64,000 nt of DNA from JACMLD01 sp039915085 (GTDB lineage: Bacteria > Bacteroidota > Bacteroidia > Chitinophagales > Chitinophagaceae), in NCBI GenBank assembly GCA_039915085.1, contig JBDSOC010000172.1:7105-71104 (forward strand). Direction: 5' to 3'. Each line of letters begins with the position of its first letter. The stretch's first letter is position 1. This document shows positions 34,964-43,854 of the stretch, one piece after another. The notes beneath the pieces are model-generated. The model was not told where the DNA came from and did not search any database. It was given only the letters and a program-made list of their open reading frames with translations. The position numbers were made by a program, and so were the translations under genes.

Positions 34964-35674
34964 TTATTTTTTCATCATCACGTTGGCAATGGCTCTTGAT
35001 AATTTATCTTCTCCTGTATCTTTTCGTAAGTTTTCAAGACTTTTATGAAAAATAAGGTTTCCGTCCTGCATATAAATTACCTGGGTAACCAGGTCGTCCA
35101 GCTCACTCAGGACATGTGAGGTAATAAGTACCAGTTTACCCTTTTTCTTTTCACTTATAATTTTTTCTTTTAATATTTCTGATGCAACCGGGTCAAGGCC
35201 TGCAGTGGGTTCATCAAGAATTAAAACGTCCGGGTTAAAAAGAAAGGCGAGGCAAGCGCTTACTTTTTGCCTTGTGCCACCAGACAAGGTTCTCATGCGT
35301 TTGTCTAACAGGCTGCCCAGTTTAAATGCATCTGCCAGTTCTTCATCCAGCTGCCTGTTTTTACTTTTTTTCCTGATGTCTTTCATCATATCCAACACCT
35401 GGCCAATGGTCATATTTTCAGGATAACGGCCCGTTTGCGGCATATAACCAATAAACTCGCGGTACAACCAATCGTGTAAAATATTTTTACCGTTAAAGGT
35501 GATAAAGCCGTTATCAGGCACCACCATTCCAAGAATGCTTTTTATAAGTGTTGTTTTACCGCTGCCGTTGGGGCCAATTAAAGCAATACATTCTCCTTTG
35601 TTACAGGTAACAGAAACATTATTCAGTGCCACGGGTTTACCAAAGTGCTTGGATACGTTGGTTGCAATAATCAT
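34964..35674 (-). CDS. nosF: Nos ABC transporter ATPase
   Basis: The start is ATG at 35674, which overlaps the nosD stop (ATGA). A longer frame to 35695 is unlikely. The 236-residue protein has Walker A GPNGSGKT, the Q-loop, LSGGTRQKVS signature and Walker B VLILDEPTAGLDP. It energises the NosDFY complex in the inner membrane. Translational coupling through ATGA fits the strict stoichiometry of the complex. Confidence 0.95.
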   Translation of the reverse strand: MIIATNVSKHFGKPVALNNVSVTCNKGECIALIGPNGSGKTTLIKSILGMVVPDNGFITFNGKNILHDWLYREFIGYMPQTGRYPENMTIGQVLDMMKDIRKKSKNRQLDEELADAFKLGSLLDKRMRTLSGGTRQKVSACLAFLFNPDVLILDEPTAGLDPVASEILKEKIISEKKKGKLVLITSHVLSELDDLVTQVIYMQDGNLIFHKSLENLRKDTGEDKLSRAIANVMMKK

Positions 35675-36909
35675 AGCTTTAAAGGTTTCATGCACGGATA
35701 GTCATCTTTAAGGTTCTCTGGTGTAAGGCTTGGTAAAATTCTCTCCGTTTTATCGAGTAAGGTTACCATAAAACTTCTGAACAGCATCATTGCAGGCGGG
35801 TTCTTTTCAACAATAATGGAGAACAGGCTTACCGGATGAAAAGGTATATCACCCGTATTATCTTTATTAAGGTCGTACCCCTCATATTTATCCCAATAAT
35901 TGCGGTTGAAGGTATTTAATACAAGAGAGCCATTTGTACCTACATCAAATGTGTTTGACAGAAAGTTATTTCCTGTTATAATATTATCCATACAACTGGC
36001 TTGTATTTTCATGGCCCAACCGTTATTTGTAAACTCATTTTTTTCTACCTGCAGGCGGGTTGCGCCTTCCATAAAAATGCCACTTGTGTTATTTGTAAAC
36101 TTATTGCCAATTACATAACTGTCAGAAATTTCCTTTAACAAGAGGCCAAAAGCACCATCGCCCCAGTTATCATTAAAATAATTATTAAACATTTTTACGC
36201 CGTGTGTAAACATTACGGAAACGCCGGCGCCATTGTTGCGTAAAATGTTTGAGATATAAGCATCGTTGTGTGAAAACATAAAGTGCAGCCCATAACGTAT
36301 ATTATGTTCTGAAATATTTCTCCAGATAACCGAATTGGTTACAAATTCAAAATAAATTCCATCGCGGTGCCCGTAAATATTGTTACCAATGATCCGGAGA
36401 CTGTCACTCTTCCAGCAATGGATCCCATTACCACTTTGCTGCTCTGTTTGTGATGACGCCCTTAGCTGGTTGTTTTCAACAGTGCAATTGGTACCCGATT
36501 GTACATAAATGCCAAAGAAGGCATCCAGCAGTATATTACCTGAAATTACCACGTTACGCGTGTTGTATATTTTAATGCCGGCAATGTCTTCCATACTGGA
36601 AACACCTGAATGAATAAGTTTAAATCCTTTAACGGTAACATCGCTGGCTTTTACAGAAATGATTTCATATTTGTATTCCCCGTCAAGTACGGGGTAATTG
36701 TTACCGATAAGTACAATAGATTTATTTACTGTTATATTTTTTTCATGATAAAGGCCTGCCTGCACCCAAACCGTATCGCCTGCAACAGCTGAATTGATGG
36801 CCTGCTGAATGACAGCAAATGGCTGGTGTTTACCAGCTTTAATTATCCTGGCAGAACAGGTAAAGCCTGTACACAGTAAAAAAAAAATTATGCACACACT
36901 TTTTATCAT
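35671..36909 (-). CDS. nosD: Nitrous oxide reductase maturation protein NosD
   Basis: A 412-residue periplasmic right-handed beta-helix protein. A signal peptide (MIKSVCIIFFLLCTGFTCS) is followed by parallel beta-helix (CASH-type) repeats with the pattern VIGNxxxxNxxGIxV (for example NTRNVVISGNILLDAFFGIYVQS, NAYISNILRNNGAGVSVMF). NosD binds the NosL copper chaperone and works with NosFY to build the CuZ cluster of NosZ. It overlaps both neighbours by 4 nt. Confidence 0.95.
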   Translation of the reverse strand: MIKSVCIIFFLLCTGFTCSARIIKAGKHQPFAVIQQAINSAVAGDTVWVQAGLYHEKNITVNKSIVLIGNNYPVLDGEYKYEIISVKASDVTVKGFKLIHSGVSSMEDIAGIKIYNTRNVVISGNILLDAFFGIYVQSGTNCTVENNQLRASSQTEQQSGNGIHCWKSDSLRIIGNNIYGHRDGIYFEFVTNSVIWRNISEHNIRYGLHFMFSHNDAYISNILRNNGAGVSVMFTHGVKMFNNYFNDNWGDGAFGLLLKEISDSYVIGNKFTNNTSGIFMEGATRLQVEKNEFTNNGWAMKIQASCMDNIITGNNFLSNTFDVGTNGSLVLNTFNRNYWDKYEGYDLNKDNTGDIPFHPVSLFSIIVEKNPPAMMLFRSFMVTLLDKTERILPSLTPENLKDDYPCMKPLKL

Positions 36910-37928
36910 GGTTTCAGGAGATCGTTCCAGTGAAGAACTGTTCCGCTATATTGCTTCATTACAACATTCAGATCGCTGATATTACTGAAGGCCGCAATGT
37001 TTCCTTGCATCGGGCTTCTCAATGAATCACTTTTAAGGAACATGGCCTGCCCGGCCTTAATAAGTGAATGGTTGTTGCTGAAATCCGTAAAATAATAAGC
37101 GGCCGCCTGGCTACGATCAAAACTATTTGATTGTGCCCAGGAAAGAATACAATGTGCATCATCAAATTTATACACCTTTCCTTTCTTTGTTATTATCTCT
37201 GCACCAAACCGGTTATCGCTCACTGTCATTTTGCAAAAACTACAATTGTCTTTACCAGTCAAAATGGCCTCTGATCCACTATTGCAGGAACCTGTACTAA
37301 CAAGTAATATTACAGCAACAGAAGTTTTATAAAAATTGCTTAACCCTGATTTTTTCTTAAAAAATTTCCATTCCAGCACTACGAGGGAGAGCAACGTAAC
37401 CCCTGCACCTATAAATATCCATCCGCCAATAGCAGGTATTGAATAAGCACCAAAATTCAATAATTGTTTAAAGCCAATTAAAGGAGGCTGGTAGGCCATC
37501 CCGGGAACGATTATAGCAGCATCAGGGTTAAGATTATGCCCGTAATTGTATTCCCATTTCCAGAAATCAATCATGGCAACAATACCAAAACACAAAAACA
37601 GTACAAACAAAATATTTAGCCATTTTCTCCTGTTTGCCAATGCAACCAGCAGGAATGCGGCTGCAAAACCTATGATGCAGTAAGGAAGAATAGTAAATTC
37701 AAAAAAATCTTCATTATGCAATGACTTCATGCCTATATAATGATTAAGGCCGTTGATGATATCTACATTACCTTTCAAGCCATTGGCATGAATCGTCAGG
37801 CTCAGCCCCTCAGGATACTGGGGTGCATCTAAATCTATCCGCCAGATAGGGACGAATATTACAACCACCAATCCAATGGCTGCAACCACCAGTAAAAGCC
37901 TGCTGATATTATTTAACGTATGCTTCAT
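36906..37928 (-). CDS. nosL: NosL copper chaperone fused to an N-terminal membrane module
   Basis: The 340-residue product has four to five membrane helices (residues about 10-190), with a motif MKHTLNNISR and an extracytoplasmic loop YPEGLSLTIHANGLKGNVDIINGLNHYIGM. A NosL domain follows (about 220-340). The NosL part starts with a lipoprotein-like SCNSG, then CSFCKM (copper-binding CxxC-x2-M as in NosL), KGKVYKFDDAHCILSW and QGNIAAFSN. NosL carries Cu(I) to the NosD/NosZ assembly. The membrane part may anchor it or form an additional transporter; this is inference. It is 4-nt coupled to nosD. Confidence 0.9.
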   Translation of the reverse strand: MKHTLNNISRLLLVVAAIGLVVVIFVPIWRIDLDAPQYPEGLSLTIHANGLKGNVDIINGLNHYIGMKSLHNEDFFEFTILPYCIIGFAAAFLLVALANRRKWLNILFVLFLCFGIVAMIDFWKWEYNYGHNLNPDAAIIVPGMAYQPPLIGFKQLLNFGAYSIPAIGGWIFIGAGVTLLSLVVLEWKFFKKKSGLSNFYKTSVAVILLVSTGSCNSGSEAILTGKDNCSFCKMTVSDNRFGAEIITKKGKVYKFDDAHCILSWAQSNSFDRSQAAAYYFTDFSNNHSLIKAGQAMFLKSDSLRSPMQGNIAAFSNISDLNVVMKQYSGTVLHWNDLLKP

Positions 37929-37972
37929 CCTGAATCATTTTTATGGCTGAACTCAAAAACATTTGAAAAAAA

Positions 37973-38542
37973 TTATTTTTTTGCAGGCGGCAAAAGCACG
38001 CCATCTATTATATGTACTATTCCATTAGATGCCGGAACAGAGGCAATAATGGTGGCACTGTTGTTCAGCATTACTTTACCATCTTTTATAGTCACTGTAA
38101 CATTATCGCCATTCACCATACCCAAAACCTGCCCGTCTGTAAAACTTTCTGCTTTCAGCGCAGATAAGGCGACATGATATTGCAATATGTTTTGCAGTGC
38201 TTCTTTCTGATCATTTTTCATAAGACCCTCTACCGTACCTTCTGGTAATTTATTAAAAGCTGCATTGGTTGGTGCAAATACCGTGAACGGGCCCGCATTC
38301 GATAACGAAGTGACGAGATCAGCCTGTTTCAACGCGGCTACAAGTGTAGTATGATCTTTTGATCCCACAGCCACTTTTACCACATCTTTTGCTGAAACAT
38401 CATCTTTTACATTTTCCTGCCCGCCGGCAGGTATAGCTGATGAAGCCGCATTGTCAGTAGCCGTTGCCTGTTCTGTTGCAGTATTACAAGCTGTTACTGC
38501 ACCGGCCAGCAACAAAAAGAATACGACTTTATATTTTTTCAT
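37973..38542 (-). CDS. Fasciclin domain lipoprotein
   Basis: A 189-residue protein with a lipoprotein signal (FLLLAGAVTAC, acylated Cys about 19). One fasciclin (FAS1) domain covers residues 60-188: DHTTLVAALKQADLVTSL, GPFTVFAPTNAAFNKLPEG, LQYHVALSALKAESFTDGQ and ASNGIVHIIDGVLLPP. FAS1 domains mediate adhesion in eukaryotes; in bacteria their roles are unclear. It lies in the nos operon between nosZ (75 nt downstream gap) and nosL. Its job in denitrification is not known. Confidence 0.92.
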   Translation of the reverse strand: MKKYKVVFFLLLAGAVTACNTATEQATATDNAASSAIPAGGQENVKDDVSAKDVVKVAVGSKDHTTLVAALKQADLVTSLSNAGPFTVFAPTNAAFNKLPEGTVEGLMKNDQKEALQNILQYHVALSALKAESFTDGQVLGMVNGDNVTVTIKDGKVMLNNSATIIASVPASNGIVHIIDGVLLPPAKK

Positions 38543-38616
38543 AAATAGAAACTTTACCTGGTTTGAATAATGACGGCCAGTATAAAAAATTATTTACACC
38601 AGCCGCTATTGAGTTT

Positions 38617-40614
38617 TTATTTTGTTCCGCTGGAATCCTTCGGCGGCATATTTTTACCGGTACTAAACAGTAAAGCTGTATTGCTGCCCGCAGGAGAAAT
38701 TCTAACATAACCCTGCATTTCCTGGTGTAATGCGCTGCAAAAGTCAGTACAATAAAATGGATACATGCCAGGCTTTTCCGGCGTCCATTTCAATGTTTGC
38801 GTTTCGCCGGGCATAATTAATAATTCAGCTGTTAAGGCCCCTTTTATAGCAAACCCATGCGGCACATCCCAATCCTGCTCAATGTTGGTAACATGCCAGT
38901 ACACTTCATCCCCCATTTTAATTCCCTCAATGTTATCTGGTGCCAAATGCGAGCGGATAGCAGTCATATATATATCTACCCTGTTCCCCTTTCTTACAAC
39001 TTTGGTTTCTCCTTCTCCTTTGGAAACAAAGGGATGTGTATTTTCTTCCAGTTTATAAAACTTAACAGAATTATTTCGTATTACATCTGCTGCAACTGCC
39101 TGCGCATAGTGTGGTTCGCCAATAGTGGGAAAATCTAAAATCAGTTGCATTTTATCACCACTGATATCAAACAACTGGGCGCTTTGCGCCAGTTCCGGAC
39201 CGGTTGGTAAATAGCGGTCTTTGGTAATTTTATTATAAACAATTACATATTTTGCATTGGGCTTTTTAGTATCTCCGCCGGGTATGCATAAATGGCCGGG
39301 AGAATAATAAGTGGGTGCACGGTCCAGTATTTTCAAATCTTTAATATTCCATTTTACAATTTCTGAAGAAACGAAAAATGTAGTAATAGCATTTCCTTTT
39401 CCATCGAATTCTGTATGTAAAGGCCCGAGTCCTGGTTTTTTTACTTCCCCATATAACGCAGACTCATATTTTACAACCGGTATGCCGTCATAATCGCCGA
39501 TAAAATCTTTTGCCGCAATGGCTTTCATTAATTTATCAAAACTAAATACAGGAATTAGCGCGGCCAGTTTTCCACTTCCTACAATATATTCCCCGGTTGG
39601 GTCTACATCGCAGCCATGCGGCGATTTTGGACAAGGGATAAAATAACAAATATCTTTAAGTTCTTTTGTATCCAGCACAGTTACTTCTGTTCTTATTTCT
39701 GATGTTGCCGTATGGGTTTTTTCATTATAAACATTGTGCGCATATTTTACTGTTTCTTTAACGCCTTTTCCTGCTTTCAGGTATTCTTCTGCTTTCTTCC
39801 AGTTAACAGCCATAATAAAATCTTTATCACGCTGTGATGCATTTACTTCCAATAATGTATTTGCCTGTTCTGTATTATAGCAGGAGAAAAAGAACCAGCC
39901 ATTTGATTTTCCCTTACCCGCATGACTTAAATCGAAATCAATGCCGGGACACCGCAACTGAAAAGCAATAGCCATGCTGCCGGTATTTTTATCAACGCTG
40001 ATAAAACTTATGGAAGCTTTAAAATTCTTTTTATAAGAATTAATGGGTACATCGCCATTGGCATTGTCAGGTGGTACACTAAAGCGGGTACCAGCTATCA
40101 CGTATTCTGTATTTTCTGTAATAAACGGAGAGGAATGGTTACCGGCGCTGTTCGGTATTTCTATAATTTCCGCGGTGTGAAAAGTAGTGAGATCAACCCT
40201 CGCTACACGCGGTGTATTATTGGCATTCGCAAAAATCCACCTGCCATCAATTTCGCCATTTGTTTGTGAAAGATCTTCGTGGTGAAGATCATCCCAGGGC
40301 ACAAACCCGTGAGATGTATTCAGCATTGGCTTGCTTTCTTCGCTGTAGCCATATCCTTTTTCCGGATCCACAGAGAAAACAGGTATTACCCTCAGTAAAC
40401 GGGCAGATGGTAAACCGTACACACTCATTTGTCCGCTAAAACCGCCTGAAACAAAGTTGTAAAACTCATCATATTTTCCGGGTGCTATATAGACTTTACT
40501 GGCTGCATCCCCGCTTACTGCATTACCCGTATTCTTTGGTTTACAGGAATTTGCTCCCATTAGGATGGTTGTAATTAAACCACCATAAAGTAAAAGCGAT
40601 TGTATATTTTTCAT
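38617..40614 (-). CDS. nosZ: Nitrous oxide reductase, clade II (Sec-dependent)
   Basis: The 665-residue periplasmic copper enzyme reduces N2O to N2. It starts with a lipoprotein-like Sec signal (LITTILMGANSC), not a twin-arginine motif, which places it in clade II. CuZ histidines are in DDLHHEDLSQ, CPKSPHGCDVDPTGEY, HTEFDGKG, SPGHLCIPGGD and GEPHYAQA. The CuA centre is in the C-terminal cupredoxin domain, CTDFCSALHQEMQGY (Cys, Cys, His, Met). It is preceded on the same strand by a cytochrome c, its probable electron donor, and followed by maturation genes. The gene is intact. Confidence 0.97.
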   Translation of the reverse strand: MKNIQSLLLYGGLITTILMGANSCKPKNTGNAVSGDAASKVYIAPGKYDEFYNFVSGGFSGQMSVYGLPSARLLRVIPVFSVDPEKGYGYSEESKPMLNTSHGFVPWDDLHHEDLSQTNGEIDGRWIFANANNTPRVARVDLTTFHTAEIIEIPNSAGNHSSPFITENTEYVIAGTRFSVPPDNANGDVPINSYKKNFKASISFISVDKNTGSMAIAFQLRCPGIDFDLSHAGKGKSNGWFFFSCYNTEQANTLLEVNASQRDKDFIMAVNWKKAEEYLKAGKGVKETVKYAHNVYNEKTHTATSEIRTEVTVLDTKELKDICYFIPCPKSPHGCDVDPTGEYIVGSGKLAALIPVFSFDKLMKAIAAKDFIGDYDGIPVVKYESALYGEVKKPGLGPLHTEFDGKGNAITTFFVSSEIVKWNIKDLKILDRAPTYYSPGHLCIPGGDTKKPNAKYVIVYNKITKDRYLPTGPELAQSAQLFDISGDKMQLILDFPTIGEPHYAQAVAADVIRNNSVKFYKLEENTHPFVSKGEGETKVVRKGNRVDIYMTAIRSHLAPDNIEGIKMGDEVYWHVTNIEQDWDVPHGFAIKGALTAELLIMPGETQTLKWTPEKPGMYPFYCTDFCSALHQEMQGYVRISPAGSNTALLFSTGKNMPPKDSSGTK

Positions 40615-40648
40615 TGTTGCGCTATTAGGTTAAAAAGAAATTACCGTA

Positions 40649-41140
40649 TTATTTTACGCCATCGTTTTTGCGCATAAACTCATATATGTTACGTGCATCA
40701 TCATCGGTTAGGTTTTGGTTGGGCATTCTTACCAGGCACAATTCGAGCATTGCCTGCGCTTTGGGGTCTTTATCAATCATAACATCCGGGTTGGTGGCAA
40801 AATTCATGATCCACTCTGCGGTATGCCTGCCTGTAACGCCCTTCCAGCCGGGGCCTACTAACTTTTCATCCGTAGTTTTGTGGCAGGAACTGCATTTAAC
40901 TGAAAATATTTTGCTGCCTGCCTCAGCTTTGGCCGCGTCAAGAGTAGCAGCAATCTGCACGTTTGAAAATTTACCTTCTCCCCTTTTAGGATCGTAAGAA
41001 GGATTGGCGCCAGCGGGTTCCTTCTGGTCAGCTGCAGAAGTGGGCGAAGCAGCCGGGTCCGTTCCTTTTTTTTCATCTGTATTACTGCCGCATGCAACGA
41101 TAGTTAAAGCCATTATTGCAAGAAAAACCAGTTTTTTCAT
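40649..41140 (-). CDS. Mono-heme c-type cytochrome lipoprotein
   Basis: A 163-residue lipoprotein (signal LAIMALTIVACGS) with a class I cytochrome c domain. The heme motif is CSSCHK (about residue 80), the region GPGWKGVTGRHTAEWI follows, and the axial Met is in LVRMPNQNLTDDDARNIYEFM. It is the first gene of the nos operon, 34 nt before nosZ, and most likely feeds electrons to it. A single-mismatch -7 element (TAATCTTG) at 41182-41175 on this strand could be the promoter, but no clear TTG lies upstream. Confidence 0.92.
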   Translation of the reverse strand: MKKLVFLAIMALTIVACGSNTDEKKGTDPAASPTSAADQKEPAGANPSYDPKRGEGKFSNVQIAATLDAAKAEAGSKIFSVKCSSCHKTTDEKLVGPGWKGVTGRHTAEWIMNFATNPDVMIDKDPKAQAMLELCLVRMPNQNLTDDDARNIYEFMRKNDGVK

Positions 41141-41185
41141 AATTATAATTTTAGGTTTTAATAATTTGATAGTGCAAGATTAAAC

Positions 41186-41257
41186 ATGCCTGTACCGGCA
41201 TTTTATGCGTGTAATCATAATAAGTAAAAACATATAACCGCTGGTTCGGGTTATATG
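41186..41257. promoter_or_regulatory. Two inverted repeats between the nos operon and the Crp/Fnr gene
   Basis: ATGCC (41186-41190) faces GGCAT (41197-41201), and CATATAACC (41231-41239) faces GGTTATATG (41249-41257), with 6- and 9-nt spacers. The first covers the region just upstream of the nos -7 candidate. The second is a perfect 9-bp inverted repeat. They are plausible operators for the divergent Crp/Fnr-type regulator. Neither has the classical TTGAT..ATCAA FNR half-sites. Confidence 0.5.
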
Positions 41258-41373
41258 GCTTACCTTTTCAGAACCCTTCACCATAAAGCGTTTCAGAAAG
41301 AGTATAAAGTAAAACATGATATGAATCAGGCGCGGGCCTTACTAAAATCATGTGGTTGTGAGTGTTCAGTCTT

Positions 41374-41381
41374 TAGTTTTG
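41374..41381 (+). promoter_or_regulatory. Possible -7 element for the Crp/Fnr gene
   Basis: TAGTTTTG matches TAnnTTTG and lies 33 nt before the ATG at 41414. The only TTG upstream (41356-41358) gives a short 15-nt spacing. It supports the downstream start, because the ATG at 41255 would put this element inside the gene. Confidence 0.4.
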
Positions 41382-41413
41382 AAAATACACTAAAAGCTAA
41401 ACTCATTGTATTT

Positions 41414-42010
41414 ATGATGATTGATATCGATTTACTACTGGCATGGGGGGCTACTTATAAAAAACTAGCCGCAAATGAAACTATTTTCAGGGAAGGGACC
41501 GATGGACATTTCTATTACCAGTTAATAAGCGGATCAATTCACTGGATGAATATTAATGACCAGGGCGGGGAATTTTTGCAGGATATTATTGAACCCGGTG
41601 AAAGTTTTGGCGAGTTTCATTTATTTGATGGCGGTTTATATGCCGCTTCTGCAGTTGCTAAAAAAGATGCTGTTATCATCCGTTTGAATAAAGCTACTTT
41701 CCTGAATTTGCTCAAAGAGAACCCACAGATTCATTTTGCTTTTACAAAACTATTTACAGAAAAATTGCGGTTTAAGTTTTTGTTATTAAAAGAGTTATCC
41801 TGCTTTGGCCCGGAACACCGGATCTCAACCCTTTTTACGCATTTTAAAGCAGTGAAGAAAAATATTTGTGATAATTGCAACCAGGTAAAAATTACCCGCC
41901 AGCAGATTGCCGACATGACTGGCTTACGGGTAGAAACGGTTATACGAAGCATAAGACATCTCCAGGATAAAGGACAACTGGTTATTACTAAAGGCAAAGT
42001 ATACTGCTAA
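41414..42010 (+). CDS. Crp/Fnr family transcriptional regulator
   Basis: The frame opens at 41255, but residues before 41414 have no family likeness and include the palindrome region; MMIDIDLLLAWGA is the usual start for this Bacteroidetes group. The 198-residue protein has a cyclic-nucleotide-type beta-barrel (ETIFREGTDGHFYYQLISGSIHWM, EPGESFGEFHLFDGG), a dimer helix, and a C-terminal helix-turn-helix (ITRQQIADMTGLRVETVIRSI). Cys residues CDNCNQVK (C-x2-C) near the HTH could bind metal. It is divergent from the nos operon and probably controls it in response to oxygen or NO. Confidence 0.88.
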   Translation: MMIDIDLLLAWGATYKKLAANETIFREGTDGHFYYQLISGSIHWMNINDQGGEFLQDIIEPGESFGEFHLFDGGLYAASAVAKKDAVIIRLNKATFLNLLKENPQIHFAFTKLFTEKLRFKFLLLKELSCFGPEHRISTLFTHFKAVKKNICDNCNQVKITRQQIADMTGLRVETVIRSIRHLQDKGQLVITKGKVYC

Positions 42011-42067
42011 TTGTGATCACAATCATACAGCAACTTTTTTTTCTTTATTTACTTTGTCCCAAAAAAT

Positions 42068-43324
42068 ATGAATTCCCCTTTGCGAAAATGGTTGCAAATT
42101 TCCTTTTTTAATTTACTGCTGGTTGCTTTTCTTGGTATAATACTGCGTTATAAAATTGCTTTCTCTCTTCCTTTTGTTGATCAGAAATATCTGCTGCATG
42201 GCCATTCACATTTTGCTTTTGCAGGCTGGGTAACACAGGCTTTAATGACTTTACTGGTGGCATACCTGCGGGACCAGGGAATGAAAAATATTTTTAAGAA
42301 ATATAATTTTCTTTTATACGCCAACCTGTTAACCGCATACGGTATGCTGGTTACTTTTACCATTCAGGGTTACGGACCATTCTCCATTGGCTTTTCAACT
42401 TTATCTATCATTGTTTCCTGCGTTTTTGCTGTACAATACTGGAAAGATCTAAACAAACAGGGTACTACTTCTGTATCCCATAGCTGGTTCAAAGCTGCTG
42501 TTGTTTTTAACGCTGCTTCTTCTATCGGGGTATTTGGTTTGGCTTTTATGATGGTCGCAAAAAACAATCATCCGGCTATTTATTTAGCATCCATTTATTT
42601 CTATCTGCATTTTCAATACAATGGCTGGTTCTTTTTTGCATGTATGGGCCTGCTTTGTACGCAGTTGATAAAATATGGAGTTAATGCTACCAAATTAAAA
42701 ATGGTATACCGGTTGTTTATGCTTGCCTGTGTTCCCGCCTATTTACTATCCACCATATGGTTACCCCTGCCAACCTGGGTATATATCCTGATAGTAATAG
42801 CCGTTTTTATGCAGCTCGGCGGATGGCTGATATTGTTACAATCAATCAAACCCATACACGGTATCATAAAAAAAACCATTCCGCTGATTGCGCTGCGTAT
42901 AATATTATTATCTGCCATTGCCCTTTCGGTAAAGCTATGCCTGCAAATGGGTTCGGTTATTCCTTCTCTAAGCAAACTTACATTTGGTTTCAGACCAATT
43001 GTAATCGGATATTTGCATCTTGTTTTACTTGGTATTATTACCCTGTTTATAATAGGCTATATTTTAGCGGTAAACTATATTTCAATTAGTAAGGTCACTG
43101 CTGCCGGGCTAATAATATTTGTACTGGGGATTATTTTTAATGAGACATTACTGATGACACAGGGAATAGCTGATATTAATTACCAGGCCGTGCCGTTTAT
43201 TAATCCCCTGCTTTTACTGGCGGCGCTTGTCTTGTTTGCCGGAGTATTCATTATAAACTATGGAATAAGAAAAACAGATTCGCCTGCGGATAAAATACAT
43301 ATAGAATTGACTAATAATATTTAA
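42068..43324 (+). CDS. Twelve-helix membrane protein, possibly heme-binding
   Basis: A 418-residue protein with about 12 membrane segments and no soluble domain. Conserved-looking histidines sit at helix ends: LLHGHSHFAFAGW (residues about 42-54), FYLHFQYNGWFFF and GYLHLVLLG. The 12-helix layout and His placement recall the catalytic subunit of heme-copper oxidases and NO reductases, but the full six-His pattern is not evident. The family was not recognised. Its position 57 nt after the Crp/Fnr gene and next to nos genes suggests a role in NO or N2O metabolism. Confidence 0.7.
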   Translation: MNSPLRKWLQISFFNLLLVAFLGIILRYKIAFSLPFVDQKYLLHGHSHFAFAGWVTQALMTLLVAYLRDQGMKNIFKKYNFLLYANLLTAYGMLVTFTIQGYGPFSIGFSTLSIIVSCVFAVQYWKDLNKQGTTSVSHSWFKAAVVFNAASSIGVFGLAFMMVAKNNHPAIYLASIYFYLHFQYNGWFFFACMGLLCTQLIKYGVNATKLKMVYRLFMLACVPAYLLSTIWLPLPTWVYILIVIAVFMQLGGWLILLQSIKPIHGIIKKTIPLIALRIILLSAIALSVKLCLQMGSVIPSLSKLTFGFRPIVIGYLHLVLLGIITLFIIGYILAVNYISISKVTAAGLIIFVLGIIFNETLLMTQGIADINYQAVPFINPLLLLAALVLFAGVFIINYGIRKTDSPADKIHIELTNNI

Positions 43325-43854
43325 CTGGTGAAGCATGATACCCCCAATTTAAACAAGCCCATTTGCTGATGAATGCAGGTAACCTGGTGATAATTGTCAT
43401 ACTGGTGGTTTAAGTGTTTTCCGAAAACATGGTATTGAGTAAGGTTCTGGGGAAATGGCCACTACAAACAGTTTGTATAACAAAAGTAATTGAAATGTAC
43501 AGGCCTTGTTATTCAATTACTCCTGTAGCTTTTGATATATGGGACACCTGCCTTTTTAGCAGTATTTACCTCAGTACCTGAATAACACCCGCCGCTTCAG
43601 AAAAAATAATAAAGCAGTTTGCTGATGGGCATCATGGAGCAGTCTGAAATATAACCGGGCACAGCACACACTATCTGGATTGAAAAGAATGGCACTATTT
43701 TTCCAGGAGAATTGATTACCTCACTTCACTGGGCGCGATATAAAAAGCCTGTAAATTACTCCCCCGCCTATGAGCCCTGACGTGTGGTCAATAAAATACT
43801 ATTTGAAAATATTGCGGCATTTTCAATTCCCGGGCCATTGAATGATTGTTTCCT
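43325..43854. other. Intergenic region without a gene
   Basis: No convincing ORF is present in 530 bases; short frames on the plus strand are shadows of the minus-strand gene at 43855. GTAATTGAA (43486-43494) faces TTCAATTAC (43512-43520), a perfect 9-bp inverted repeat. A TACAGG and a CCTGTA lie within the loop and just beyond the arm, so a pseudoknot is possible. The function is unknown. Confidence 0.4.

Noticed and set aside
41255..41413. Upstream start of the Crp/Fnr gene at 41255
   Set aside because: The extra 53 residues look like non-coding DNA, and a promoter -7 element lies inside them.
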